64,000 bases of DNA from Symsagittifera roscoffensis (GCF_963678635.1 NC_087064.1:5118411-5182410), one strand, 5' to 3'. Positions 12,611 to 24,086 are shown, numbered from the stretch's first letter. Notes: generated by a model from the sequence alone, not told the origin. Made by a program: numbers and translations.

Positions 12611-12848
12611 ATCCAACAGCGCTTCCCGGCAAAGAACTGGCTGTACTCTATGTTACGGTCCTTTGCCAAGTCTGGAAAACTGTCTTAAACTAAATGATTA
12701 TTTCAGATGTAATGCACATGATCTAGATGAAACTGATATTACTCTATTCACTGGTAGCGGAATTACAGGAAGGGGGCTTATGACCCCCTGTCTTCCTTCG
12801 GTACCAATTTACGACAATAATTTTAGCCTGCCAACCCTAAATAAATAA
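12611..12848 (+). CDS. Candidate terminal coding exon, product unknown
   Basis: An open frame of about 78 codons follows AATTTTTAAACAG|A and ends at TAA 12846-12848, overlapping an AATAAA (CTAAATAAATAA). The frame has no ATG before the middle and is closed upstream by TAG at 12582-12584, so it would be an internal-to-terminal exon entered in the third codon position. The residue composition is balanced, unlike the Phe/Lys/Asn-rich chance frames nearby: a Cys-containing start (TGCTLCYGPLPSLENC), an acidic stretch (HDLDETD), then GSGITGRG and a Pro-rich end. A second possible acceptor, TATTTCAG, lies inside at about 12708. No domain is recognised and no matching upstream exon was found; a candidate ATG segment near 12457-12520 has an incompatible splice phase. 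Confidence 0.38.
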
Positions 12849-12931
12849 CAAAGGAGCTTTGGACTAACTTTTTGCGAAAAATAACCCTGCAGCAAATCAG
12901 TTTCGTCGACAACTTTTTCATTTTTAAAAAC

Positions 12932-13235
12932 CCCTACCACCTTTCCTTGAGAAAAGGATAGAGCCGCTTCTTATATAACTGAAATATTGAAAAACGGGGA
13001 GAAAAACGAAACAGAACTGCCCAGAAAAAGATGAAGCACTGAATTTTCTGAGCTGGCCGAAAAAGCGCAACTTTTCTGTCAAAAAAATCCCAAAATTTCC
13101 AAAAAAAATTTCAAAAAAATTTCTGGGCTGGTCAAAAAAAAACGCCACTTTTTTGTCAAAAAATTTCCACAGAAAATCAACCTAAAACAAAAAACTGAAA
13201 AACTTTTTGAAAATCCTCCCTCAAGAAAATCTTAG
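12932..13235 (+). mobile_element. Degenerate hAT-like MITE remnants
   Basis: Two right-type ends are recognisable: CCTTGAGAAAAGGATAGAGCC (to ~12970) and CCCTCAAGAAAATCTTAGATT (to ~13235). The stretch 13029-13143 is repeated in inverse orientation at 57590-57705 (GAAGCACTGAATTTTCTGAG). Confidence 0.5.
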
Positions 13236-13317
13236 ATTCAATGTCATCTTCAAAGTAATGAATTTTGCTATTATGGTCATATAGATCGCCCCAGGTGAAA
13301 TTGATTGCATCTTGTCA

Positions 13318-13511
13318 ATAAACCCCTATAACTCTCCGAAAAACGATCGAAGGTAAAATATATTTTTTAAATTTAATATCAGGAAAACAATACCCTTTGA
13401 ATGATATTTAAAAAATTCAGTGAAAAATGGCTAGTTATGAAGTCGAAATTTGTCTAAAGAAAAAAACCACCCGAGCACAAATATTCCCTTATTTTCGTTA
13501 CAAAATTTGGA
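13318..13511 (-). mobile_element. Helentron-like fragment (5' half)
   Basis: AAAACGATCGAAGG, TGAAAAATGGCTAGTTATGA and CCCGAGCACAAATATTCCC follow the family consensus; the hairpin end is absent. Confidence 0.65.
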
Positions 13512-14001
13512 AATTGAAGTTAAAAATGAACGTGCCAATTCTCAATGTTTCAGTCAAAAAGCTATAGAAAGCTCTAATAACAAAATTTATCATGTTGCTT
13601 GAATGCAACCAGTGACAGCTAAAAATATCCTTTGATCGTCGAAAAAAAATGCATCCATTCATCTTAAAAAATTTCGGGAAAAAATCGGTAAATGAACAAT
13701 CAACTTTCTTGCCAAGTTCTCGCACAGTACAAAAGTTTTCCAAAATGAAATGGGGCAAGCTAATTCACACTTTAAATTTGATACTACCAGCAAAAGTTCA
13801 TAATTCAGATTTTTTTGACCAAAAACTATTCGAGAGCAGCAAAAAGCTGGCAGATCAAGTTTTTTTCATCAAGAGATGTGAATCTAAGAAGCAACCTAAA
13901 GAAAACCAATTCTAAAAATGCTTCAAACCAAAACCTGTTGAACTGAAAGTTTTCAAGCGTGAACTAACTGCGCAATCTGTGTGATTTAGCAGCAACAGAA
14001 G

Positions 14002-14370
14002 CAGGGGCGTATCTAGGATTTTTTTGAGGAGGGGGGGGGGGGGGGGGGGGAGGTGGCGAAAAAAAAATTCGAAAATTTTGCCGACTCTTATAATGCCGAC
14101 CAAATCGATTTTTGGAGCGCTCCCAAACCACAATAAAAACCCAATTTGGACAAAACTTGCTTCGGCCCATGCAAATTAATAGGCAATTTTTGGAAAGTTT
14201 TGGCCAAAAAATCGCGTTTGTTCGGTATGCGTTTCTCCCCTAAAAATAGAATATATTTGCGTGGCGGAAGGCGCCTTAGGAAAACTTTAGTCAGCCAAAT
14301 TTGGATATCTCAAAATAGTAAAAAGGCGGGTTTCTTTGGGTCGACATGGGGTCTAATCTGTGAGCGGGGG
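14002..14370 (-). mobile_element. hAT-like MITE, inverted copy with long poly-G
   Basis: Begins CAGGGGCGTATCTAGGATT (reverse of the family's right end), then a 20-G run at 14031-14050, CCGACCAAATCGATTTTTGG and GGATATCTCAAAATAGT. It ends at a second G-run (14366-14378), where it meets a copy of opposite orientation. The proline-rich open frames here only translate the homopolymer. Confidence 0.7.
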
Positions 14371-14378
14371 GGGGGGGG

Positions 14379-14701
14379 CTGCCGAGTCAAAGGGTTTCCC
14401 CAGCACTAATTTGAGATATCCATTTTTAACGGACGGACCCTGGCTTTTTACCAATATTTAGTAATTACGAGAAAGGAGCGAGCAAAAAAAACGCTATTTT
14501 TTGGTCAAAACTTTCCAAAGACTGTCTAAACGCTTTTTCGGATGTTTTCAAAAGATCGCCCGCGGAGCAGAAATCTTTGTCAAAGCGAATTTTTTTAAGT
14601 GCTTTGAAGAATTCGGAAAATCAATTGGATCAATCTAAAAAAAGTCAACAAAATTTTTGAAAACCCGCCCTCCCCTTGAGAAAATCCTGTATCCGTGCCT
14701 G
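14379..14701 (+). mobile_element. hAT-like MITE, forward copy head-to-head with the previous
   Basis: GCCGAGTCAAAGGGTTTCCC, TTTGAGATATCCATTTTTAAC, GATCAATCTAAAAAAAGTC and TTGAGAAAATCCTGTATCC end the copy at CCGTGCCTG. Confidence 0.68.
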
Positions 14702-14740
14702 ATTACTTTGATACTATATATATATATCGTGCGGACTTAA

Positions 14741-15058
14741 TGGGGGGGGGCGTTAGGCTAAGACGCCTTTTTTTTCAAGGATTTGACCCCCAATTAAAAA
14801 GTCCTCCTTTTGCTATTATCATCGGTGATCTATTTTTGATTAACTGACACTAAACATTTTCTAATTTTCTAAAGACGCCTTAGGCGACAAAACGGTTTTT
14901 TTAACCTGTTTTATTTATTTTGATCAAAATAGGGCTCTTATTGTGTAGTGGTAGTCCTCGGAAAATTAATTTGGTCGACCTAAAAAAGGTCGACTAAAAA
15001 TTCAACAAATATTTGAAAATCCCTCCCCCCTCGAGAAAATCTTAGACCCGCCCCTTGT
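14741..15058 (+). mobile_element. hAT-like MITE copy
   Basis: TGGGGGGGGGCGTTAGGCTA, CCTTAGGCGACAAAACGG, TTTGGTCGACCTAAAAAAGG and CTCGAGAAAATCTTAGACCC; ends CCGCCCCTTG. Confidence 0.7.
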
Positions 15059-15899
15059 AAGCTATTGTATAAAATCACACTGCCATCATTTTTTCTCACC
15101 AGTGCACACATTTTTTTTGGCTGCGCTAACGCATAATTTTTTTGAAGGCAAAAGTAGATTTTTGGAGAGGCTAAAATAAAAGTGGTCGCAAGTTTGTGGA
15201 AATGTTTTTTGGATAATGCCAAAAAATTAGGTATAATTTGTTAAACAAATTTTTTTTGTGCAAATTTTTGATCCCACTACTATTGGAATTTATATTTTTG
15301 ACTTTTTTTAAACTGGTTTTGCTCAATTTTTTTAAGACAATACCATTTAATCAGTATAAAAAAGAAGACTACAAAAGGAAGCTACAAAATTTTTTGAAAC
15401 ACGGCATAAAACATTTATTTGGTTTCAAAAAAAAATCAAAATAAAGCCAAATCACGCGGCCTTGACCTCGGTGTACTAAATGAAAAACATAATGTCTTAG
15501 ACAATGACGCAAGGTATCTGCTATATTAGTGAATGATTGCAAATTTTTCATCTTATATTAGGGCAATTTTGGGACCCAAATTATTTCCATATGAGTTACG
15601 TAGGCGCTTTAATGAGAAAAAATTTGGTTCATCGCTTTCATTGAAATTCAAAGGAGGACAAAAATCTTTTTTTTCTAAGTTTGACCTTCGGTTTAAATTA
15701 CACAATGTCCGAATAGTTTTTGTGGAAGTAAAAAGGACTTGTGTGGGCAAAGCGAAGTTGTTGATTTTAACATCCCAGTCGGGAAATAAGTTGAAAATGT
15801 GACTATCTAAAATCTAATGAAGATAAAATCTATCTCAAGTACAAAAAAGGAAGACAGATAGTTTTTCTGGTTAATTCCATGTCAGTTTTTGTCAGTTTA
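15059..15899. other. No gene recognised
   Basis: An 89-codon ATG frame at 15533-15802 is basic and featureless; both strands are open here, as often happens by chance. Confidence 0.45.
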
Positions 15900-16050
15900 A
15901 AAATTTAACATTTCCTGTCATTTTAGTATTCTAAAGTTTCCCTGCATTTTAGAAATCTAGCGTTTCCTGGCATTTTACAAATCTAGCGTTTCCTGGCATT
16001 TTACAAATCTAACGTTTCCTTGCATTATAGAAATCTAAATTTTCCTTGCA
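15900..16050. repeat. 26-bp tandem repeat, about 6 units
   Basis: Units of the form AAATCTAGCGTTTCCTGGCA plus TTTTAC recur head to tail; the third and fourth are nearly identical, the outer ones diverged. Confidence 0.85.
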
Positions 16051-16224
16051 TATTCTTGAGATTCGTTTTTTACTTGTCTTTTATCTTTGATCACAACACT
16101 ATAATTGTGTTTCAGGGAGATATTGTTGTAATTCTGCAGTTGATTGAAGAGTAAAAATATAAAAGTCATAATAAATTGCCTTCGGACTAATATACCAAAA
16201 GAAATGTTGTAAAACCGCACTCTA

Positions 16225-16705
16225 AAAAAGCTGAGGTAAATTTGACTGAAAAAAGATCATATAATACCTCAACAGTTAAGGCAAAAAGTGATCACCTTAA
16301 CCTTACCCAAAGCTACCTCAATTACTACTTTAACTCACCTTAAGTACACCTTAAAACTTGCTGGGGAACTATACCTTAAGTTTTACCTCAGGTCACACCA
16401 AGTTTATCTAAAAAAGTTATCTTAATTAGATAGGTAAGACTACCTTAAGCCACCTAAACTATTGCAATAACTCACCTCAAATTTGCAATAAAAATTCAGA
16501 TGAAATTACCTTGAAAACTTACCTTATTAATTAGGGTAAAAATTTCACCTAAACTTGGGGTAACTTCAGGTAAAACTCAAGGTAATTTCACTTTAAGTTT
16601 TAGTTTAACTTGAGCTGAGTTAAGGTAATAGTTAAGGTGGCCCAAGGTAGTGTTACCTGTTTATTAAGGTAACTTTTTCAGGTAAACTTGGGGTGACATA
16701 AAGAA
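16225..16705. repeat. ACCTTAA/TTAAGGT mirror-strand array
   Basis: The left half is dense in ACCTTAA and ACCTCAA; the right half (from about 16535) carries their complements TTAAGGT, CAGGTAAA, CTTGGGGTAA. The whole ~480-bp region is a loose palindrome with many alternative pairings. No reading frame. Confidence 0.7.
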
Positions 16706-16892
16706 AAAAACTTTATGTAATTCCCCCAAAGTTTTAAGGTTTTAATGCTCCATTCCGATTGACTTAACATTCCATTCCCACTTAGAGCTAAATTAAGATC
16801 CTACCCCCAAATTGCTCTAGGGGGTTGTCAAGGCAATCTAACAATTTTAAAGCTGCGGTGACGTGAAAAGTTTTGCAGCCAGATCTCAGAGC

Positions 16893-16987
16893 TCAACCGG
16901 AACGAAAACTCAGCAAAATTTTCCAAAGTATAGGAGAAGCTCGGCCTGAACAAAACCTCAGCAGTTTTTCCAAAATATATGCGAAGT
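16893..16987. repeat. 47-bp tandem duplication
   Basis: GGAACGAAAACTCAGCAAAA and TGAACAAAACCTCAGCAGTT start two consecutive units, each followed by TTTTCCAAA and ending GCGAAG or GGAGAAG. Confidence 0.65.
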
Positions 16988-17334
16988 TGACGATGATTTC
17001 AAAATAGTGAAGTAGTACTAGTTTTTTTTTTTCCTTTTTTTGGCAACCTTTACCCACAGTTTAGTAATGTACAAAAGTATATATTGAGACTCTAGTACTG
17101 TATTAGCCAAGCCATGAATGTTCGGACTGTCTTTTGAGTGGTTTCGAGACGAATGCAGGTTAATAAATTAGGAGTATGAAATTAATTTCAGGGATTTGTT
17201 ATCTTGAATGGACAAAAACTTTTTCTGTTGAAAACCTTACTTTGATTGCCAAAATAAATAGTCCGTTACTTCTATGTTCTTTTTGTGACCAGTGTTCACT
17301 ACCCGCACTGACAGAAATGGTTTCCGGTCGATTT

Positions 17335-18115
17335 AAATTGATTTTAAATCGATTTTAAATCGATCCAAATCGATTAACCATGTACTTTTTACGAACTTAA
17401 ATGGATTTTAATTCGATTTAAATCGATCTTTTTGAAAATTTCAAATCAATTTAAGTGTCTAAAAAATCGATTCAAATCGATTTCGATGGATTTTCCGACT
17501 CACTAAAATCCATCCGAATCTCACTTAAAACCATCAGAATCTCACTTAAATCCATTTTAAATCGATTTAAATCGATCTTTTTGAAAACTTTAAATCAATT
17601 TAAGTGTCTGAAAAATCGATTTAAATTGATTTCGATGGATTTTCCGACACACTAAAACAGATTTTTTTGCTAACAAGGCGAAAAAAACATACCCTTTGAA
17701 AAGTTGTTGAAAAATTTTATTCTCGATTTTTAAATGTAAACATTCGTGCCAGAACTTATAGAATTCAATAAAAATATCCACATAAATCAGTTTCAAGCAA
17801 AAGGCATTGAAATTATAGAAAATTGTTGAATGAATAAATGCGTTTTAATCCCCTTAAAACTAAAAACAAAATCAGACTGGAAAAAATGCATTTAAATTGA
17901 TTTTTAGCTGGGATTTAAGATCACTTTAAATTGATTTTAAATCGATCCAAATCAATCTTCATCTTTTTTGTTTTATCTTCCAACTTTTTTCATAATAAAA
18001 TCAATCTAAAATTAATCAACGAACTTTTTTCATACTAAAATCGATCTAAATTTAATCAACGTGCTTTTTTCATACTAAAATCGATCATAATCCATTTTTG
18101 TCAATGCGGGTAGTT
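17335..18115. repeat. Degenerate AAATCGATTTAAATCGAT arrays
   Basis: TTAAATCGATTTAAATCGAT-like units crowd 17335-17660 and, after ~230 bp, 17895-18115 (ACTAAAATCGATC). A 180-bp higher-order echo is visible: AATTTAAGTGTCT(A/G)AAAAA occurs at 17449 and 17596. Translated frames here are artefacts. Confidence 0.75.
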
Positions 18116-18397
18116 ATAAGCATGAAGCACGGCGTCTGTTTTAAACCCCCGTAAATTTAGAAAAAAAATGAACATCTCACGTCTAAAGATTATAATTTAG
18201 ATTTGAGCTCAAGACTTCAATACTTTTCTGAGGAAATTAAAGATTTCAGACTTTTTTGAGAAGATTGTTTTAAGAATTATGAAACATTTTGTTTTGAAAA
18301 CCAGAAAAAAATTGACACAATTTGCATCTAAAAGTTTCAAACATACCAAGCACCATGCATCAAATTATTTGAGAAGGATCTTTTAGTTGCTTTAACT

Positions 18398-18552
18398 ATA
18401 CCAAACTGGCTAAATTGGTATTCTTAGACCCCAAAACTTATATGTTTTGTTTTGGAATTGATTTTAAAAAGTTTTAGCTGAAGTTGAATTTTGTCTGTAA
18501 AGAAAACTGACCGAGCAAAAATATTCCGTCACCTTCTTCAAAAGTAAAAACA
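18398..18552 (-). mobile_element. Helentron-like fragment, diverged
   Basis: TTTTGTCTGTAAAGAAAACTG, then CCGAGCAAAAATATTCCGTC and CTTCTTCAAAAGTAAAAAC match the family's 5' part. Confidence 0.5.
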
Positions 18553-19606
18553 AAGTGTGAGCATGCGTACAGAAACTTTTGTTTACTACGCTTTTTCTGT
18601 TTTTAAAGCTCTGAAGATGAATGCAAAATGAATGAAAAACAGTCTGGAAGCAAAATGATTTGATGTTTAAAACAAGGATTGATTTTAAAAACAAATTTTA
18701 CTCTTTCCCAACTTCAAACCACGATGTGAAAAAATGATTTGATTTGCTCCTAGGCTTTGGTTTGTGGTGGAAAAAGGTTTGCCAAAAATATTTCAAATCT
18801 ATTCAGCTTTTTCTGGATCTACTTTTAAAAAACGAACTCGCTAAAAACATTCGAAAGACTTAGTATTGTAAACGTTTTCTACGCCGCTTATACCCAAGAA
18901 GGAGTCCTGTATTGGAATTTGGTTGTAACTTTATGAACAATAAATGTAAAGAAGTCTTTCGGATTTTTTTTTAATTGAACGAAACCGGAGCCAAAAAATA
19001 TATCGAGGTTAAACTTTAGAAGGGCAGCATTATTTCGATCAAAGAAAACAATTAAATCACCTTTTAAAAAATTTTGAGCCCAGAAGAGCCTCAAAATTGT
19101 CCAAGCGTTAAAATCGTTATTCAAAGTGCCATCGTTCATTCTAAGTTCAAGCAAGAACATGAAAAAAAATCTGAAAAACCGCCATTATAATAGAAAGAAG
19201 GAAAAAAATCGGAAAATTGAAATTGGTCACCACATCAAAAAAATAAACCGATCACTGAATTGTTCTTATATCCTAAATTTTTGTTTTCAAAGGCGTCTGA
19301 ACTAAATGAAAAACTGTTAGAAAGAGAACTAAAAACCACTAAATTAACTTTACATTTTATAATAAAGTTAAAAAAGTAGTGAACAAATAGTTCGGAATCT
19401 CAATTTGGCTATTAAAAATCAGACTCCCAATTTGGCTCTTAAAAATCAGACTCTCAATTTTGCTCTCGATCAGACTTTCAAAATCCAGAAATTTAGAGAT
19501 CAATTTTCATAAAACTGCTGCCAACATATCCTGTCTGATCTAAAAAGTTTTGATATTTTGTGGTGAATTTCAAACAGTTGTCTCATGTTTGAAATTTTTT
19601 AACGTT
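18553..19606. other. No gene recognised
   Basis: AT-rich. AATTTGGCT(A/C)TTAAAAATCAGACT is repeated at 19400-19450. Confidence 0.5.
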
Positions 19607-19795
19607 ATGAGAGCTCGAAACGCCGCGATAATTATTACATGCCACAATTTAGTCGCACCGGTAGAAGGATATCTGAGTCAACCCAGTACAATTTCAATGT
19701 TGGCTGTCGGGAAAGTCAAGAAAGTTGAAACATATCAATTTTCCGTCGATATAGTCGAAAATTTTGTTTTCGGAATTTTAAAAAAGTTTGAGTGA
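19607..19795 (+). CDS. Hypothetical 62-residue open frame or exon
   Basis: ATG at 19607 to TGA at 19793-19795. It stands out because codon third positions are more GC-rich than the flanks and the start is rich in CpG (MRARNAAIIITCHNLVAPVE). It contains a short basic stretch (KVKKVE). A possible acceptor (TTTCAAACAG) lies about 30 bp upstream of the ATG. No domain is recognised, no neighbouring exon supports it, and a chance frame is quite possible. Confidence 0.2.
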   Translation: MRARNAAIIITCHNLVAPVEGYLSQPSTISMLAVGKVKKVETYQFSVDIVENFVFGILKKFE

Positions 19796-19864
19796 TGTTA
19801 TAGAAATTGAATGTTTTAATTTTAGTTTGGATTTATAGGATGCTCATTTTAGTTAAAGGCAATG

Positions 19865-21525
19865 AAACCGGCAGTTTTGTTGTAATTTCTGATTAATCAA
19901 AAACAGACTAAGATAATTTTTATAAAATGTTTCGGAAAACTTCAGGTGCCAAATTTTGAAAATAAGTTCCACCACATGATTTATTCAAAAGTGTTAGCAA
20001 GTCTTGTAACATCATTTTTTCACTAAAGTTAACCCAATATGAGAAAAACGCTTGAATTTTCATCTTCACTCATTTTTTTAGATAATTTACATCAGAAGGA
20101 TGAGCCATAATTTTTTTGGTAATATTCAGTGTAAGTTAAATCTAACCAATTCAGAAAAAAAGAAGCTTCCTAAAGTGGAAAAAAACGTTACTTTATAATA
20201 AAATTTCTGTTTCATATCCTCTGTCTATGAAGACAAAACTTGACCCAGATTTGTTAGACAGAGCAATGCTAAAAACCACAAAAAACTGAATTATATTTTT
20301 TTATATATTTACCAGAAAACGCATTAAAAAGCAGAAATATAATTCATTTTAGACTAATTAAGACGTCGAGGATTATTATCGTTTTTCCGCCAGACCCTTC
20401 AGCTAATTTTGTCTCAATTTATAGCGCAGATGAAAAAGCAAATTAATTAAACGTAAGTTTCAAACTAGCATCTTCCCATAAATGTGGTAAATATTGCTAG
20501 AATACTGACTCTATTAAAATTAATTAGTGTAATTTAAGATCTGAGCTCAATAAAACAATGTAAACGGAAAAAATGACTTGTTGAAAACAAAACAGTTCAT
20601 ACAGCTAAAATTATCCAGGCAAAACAATTAAAAACTGAAACTGAAATAAGGAAAAAACTTGCTGCGCAGAAAAAAATAATTTTTGTTTCTCGATTTGGAC
20701 TCTAAAGGGTAACTCCAGAAAAATTTCTTCTTTCCATTTCAGTCTTTTTGATATTTAACTAATTTCACGGACAATTAACAGGCAGTTTTGTCGTAAACTT
20801 TTTATCTCATCAAAAACAGTAAGAAAATTCAGGTAAAATTTAGATAAGTTTTAAGTACCAATTTTTGAAAAATAATTTGCACCACATGACTTCTATTAAA
20901 ATTGTCAGCGAGTTTTGTCTTCAGAATTTTTCTCTAAATTATACCCAATTTGATAAGCAGTTTTCGAACTTTACTCGATTGTTTACTCGGATAATTTACA
21001 TCAGAACAGTAAGCCAGAAGAAAATTTTATTTACAATATTCAAACTTAATCAGGTCTTGCCAATTAGCTTCCCAAACTAAAAAAAAAACACTTTTTTCAA
21101 TAGCAAAACTTCTGTTTTTTATCCTTAATCTCTGAAGACAAATTTTTACCCAGCTTTGAAAGTGCGGAACAACATTAAAAACCACAATAAGCTGAGAAAA
21201 CAATGTCGCTGTTCTTTTGTGGTGTTCGCAAGAAAACGCTTTGAAGTTGCTGATGTCTTTTTACTTTAGACAAATTATGACGTCAAGGTTTGTTATCATT
21301 TTTTTGCTAGACCCCTAAACTAGTTTTGTCTCCACTTATAGCACAGATGAAAGGGTAATTAATTAAACATAAATTTCAAATTAGCATTTTCCCATAAATT
21401 TGGTACAAATTCGCTAAAATATTGACTCGACTGTAAATAATTGGTGCAATTTAATATCTGAACTAAATTATACATTTTTAAAATAAAGTAAAATGATTTT
21501 TCTTAGAAAATGATACAATTGATAC
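19865..21525. repeat. Tandem duplication, period about 910 bp
   Basis: The segment around 19865-20600 is repeated around 20776-21525: GGCAGTTTTG at 19870 and 20781, ATAATTTACATCAGAA, TAAAAACCACA-type and CCCATAAAT landmarks at 20475 and 21391. Divergence is considerable. It lies just past the GPCR 3' end. Confidence 0.8.
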
Positions 21526-21816
21526 AGCTGACGAGGACAAATAATTTGTTATTTTGCAATTAAATTAATATTTTACGAAGTGACAACATAATACTGAAAT
21601 GAAGTCCGAGCTTAACAAATTTACACAAAACCTTTATAGTTAATGATTGATATAGTTTTAGTAAAAAGTATGAAATAAATCAAATAAAGTGAAACTTTGT
21701 AATGTTTTTAACTAGTTAAAGTTTTAAATCTAAATCGGTTAAGATTATTTTTCTATATGAATTCAACTTGCTTTCTGATTTAAGATGAATCCTCAAATTA
21801 TTGATTTACTATTTGA

Positions 21817-21822
21817 TTTATT
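21817..21822 (-). promoter_or_regulatory. Candidate polyadenylation signal of the GPCR
   Basis: The plus strand reads TTTATT (AATAAA on the minus strand) about 95 nt downstream of the GPCR stop codon. In such AT-rich DNA the hexamer is common, so only its position makes it plausible. Confidence 0.35.
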
Positions 21823-21913
21823 GATCAAAATTGTTTTCATTTTTGTGAAATGTCAGTAATTTACTACCACAAAGAGTTTACGTTGGGGTACGGAACATTC
21901 GGACATTATAAAT

Positions 21914-22201
21914 CTAGCAGTTAGATGACATCATTTGTTTTTGTTGAGTCATCACGCCGGATGTTTTAGTGCACAAACTTGCGTTTGTCGCGGTTCCCGC
22001 AGTGTCCAATCCCATTCGTATCGGCTGTTCGCGTTTTCGTCCAATCGAACCGAGAATGGGAATATTCCTCCAATAGGACAGCAGATACCTTCGGAAGAAG
22101 GCATGTCCCTCGTTCATGAAGCGCTTGTTCAACTTAGCATACACCAATGGCATTGCAAGAAAGTTGAAGTTGTAGAAGAGGTTGCAATATTTCATCGCAA
22201 T
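21914..22201 (-). CDS. Same GPCR, terminal coding exon (TM7 and cytoplasmic tail)
   Basis: Encodes residues 349-443 and a TAG stop at 21914-21916. The exon opens directly after a pyrimidine-rich acceptor (CTTTTTGCTTAG, AG at 22203-22202) in phase 0, matching the donor at 50428. The first ~28 residues form TM7: aromatic and Asn-rich (YCNLFYNFNF), then AMPLVYAKLNKRF, which aligns with the NPxxY-x(5,6)-F end of TM7 and helix 8 in class A receptors, with Met at the Asn position (M365, P366, Y369). The tail of about 65 residues is Ser/Thr-rich and basic. AATAAA lies about 95 nt beyond the stop (complement at 21817-21822). The opposite-strand open frame over this region is a shadow. That the two exons belong to one gene is inferred from strand, phase and complementary topology. 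An unseen exon between them cannot be excluded, but the helix count needs none. Confidence 0.82.
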   Translation of the reverse strand: MAMKYCNLFYNFNFLAMPLVYAKLNKRFMNEGHAFFRRYLLSYWRNIPILGSIGRKREQPIRMGLDTAGTATNASLCTKTSGVMTQQKQMMSSNC

Positions 22202-22209
22202 CTAAGCAA

Positions 22210-24086
22210 AAAGTTTTTTAATTCAAAAAATCATAAAAATAAATAAAATAGAAATTTTTTTGAAGACGCTCTAGAAAATCCTTACAAAAACTAAAGCGTA
22301 GCTGCCCTTCTTCGAGAAACTTCGTGATTATTTCAAGAAAAAAAAAACAATTTAAACGTTTTTTTGCTCAAAATTTTGTTAAGGTTTGCAAGTTTTTGCA
22401 GCCCTCAAATCAACTTAATGCAAGGTAAATTTTTTTTTTCATGTCTGAGACTCAATTTACGGCTGAAACGGCTGGAAATGATTCCAAATGACAGACTATA
22501 ATTTTACTTTTCCAATCAATGAAATGGGTTGCTACAAAAACAATTTTTTATCTAACTGATCTTCTGATTTATCTAGGAAAAACTATTACTAGGGTAGCAA
22601 AGGATTTCGAAATCTTGCAAGAAATAGTCTTAGAAAACGTTTACATCATATCGGCACAAATTCAAAATTGGACCAAATTCCCACTTAAATGGCTTGGGGG
22701 AAGGGGGAGGGGATATTAAATTGGATCGAAAGATGTTAACTTGAGCACGTGATGAAAAAACCAGCGGCATGAAATAGTATCAATCTCACATTTTTTGAGG
22801 TATTATGGAGCGATTCTTGTACTTTTATTTGCTGATACAACTGAAATGATTTGTTTTCAACGGTACAAGCGTGTACGAAAGAAGCTTGCTTTAATCAAGC
22901 TTGAAATTAGCTTTGATTTTTTATACTTCCCATAACATCTGGTCCATTTTTGATGTGGAAAAAGTCATTTGATTTGCGCCAAGTGTGGAAGATTGCGCCA
23001 GTCTAAATTGCTTGCACTAGCCATTCTTTGTTGAGAAAATTTCCAAAGCCCTTCTCCCCTACCCCCTAATGTAAAACCATACCCACAATGTTGAAAAGTA
23101 GAAAACGGACGAATTAGGGGGGGCGATGTTCGCATTTCTGACCATGCGAAAAATTTTCCCTTTTTTGCTAACATAGGAGGCATCTATTTTGGGCCTAGAA
23201 ATTGTGAGGGGAAACGCGTGGTGAAAAACAGACTTTTAAATGAAAGCCTTCCAAAACCAATAAGTGTTCAAAAAAGGTGTTTTGGATTTTTTCCTCAGAA
23301 TTTTGTTTGCGGTATAAAAAAGTGTCTTTTTCGATTGTGTTTTTGAATGTGTGCTTTTTTTGGAAGAAGCCAATTCATCAATTTAGTCAATTTAGAACTA
23401 AAACCAATGACAGAACTTTTGGAAACTTTTTTTAAAAACCGAGAAAAGTCCAGATTTGCCCTCTAACCATACGAAAGCTGTAAATTTTAAAGTAAACTTT
23501 AAAGAAGTTTATTCAAAAGTTGTATCGACTTTTTGTTCATGCCTAATTTCATTCTATATTAAAACGGTCGAAATATAATGTAATTTATCTCTGAAATATG
23601 GTTATTTAAATATGGTTGCAATGATAATGTTTAGTTATGAGCTTTCACGTGACCTCTTGCTTCAGATCTACCAGAGCCTAGCCAATTTTGGCTTCAATAA
23701 GGTTACCACGCGAAGTTTCTTTAGCTCTGGAGCGCCATAAAAGAACTTAGCGCAGCAAAAATACAGTCTAGAATGTGGGAATATTGTAGCAGAAGATTTT
23801 TGTCCGGAGGTTTCAGAATTTGATGAATGGTCTTAATTTGTGTCAAAATAAACAAAATCTGGAACGGTATTGAATTTCACTTGCATTAAAAACGGATATT
23901 TAATATTCGAGTTACCTCAAACGAGGTATTTTGTGGGTAAAAAGGATCCGGTTTGGGAAATTGGATCTCTTAATGCTCCATTTGCGAGCTTCATTAATGA
24001 GGGTTTGAGAAGATTATTTCGCTTTAATTAATCCAAAATGACCGTCTAAACAATATTACAAAATGATATTTTTTATTATTCACGAG
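22210..24086. other. Intronic, no gene
   Basis: Within the GPCR intron; contains a G-rich patch (22690-22715), C-rich stretches at 23045-23070 and a possible worn hAT-like MITE around 23230-23460. Confidence 0.5.

Noticed and set aside
13912-14170. Proline-rich peptides
   Set aside because: They translate the 20-G run and adjoining MITE sequence in reverse; no independent support.
15533-15802. 89-codon plus-strand ATG frame
   Set aside because: Basic and featureless, with an overlapping open frame on the other strand; no support as a gene.
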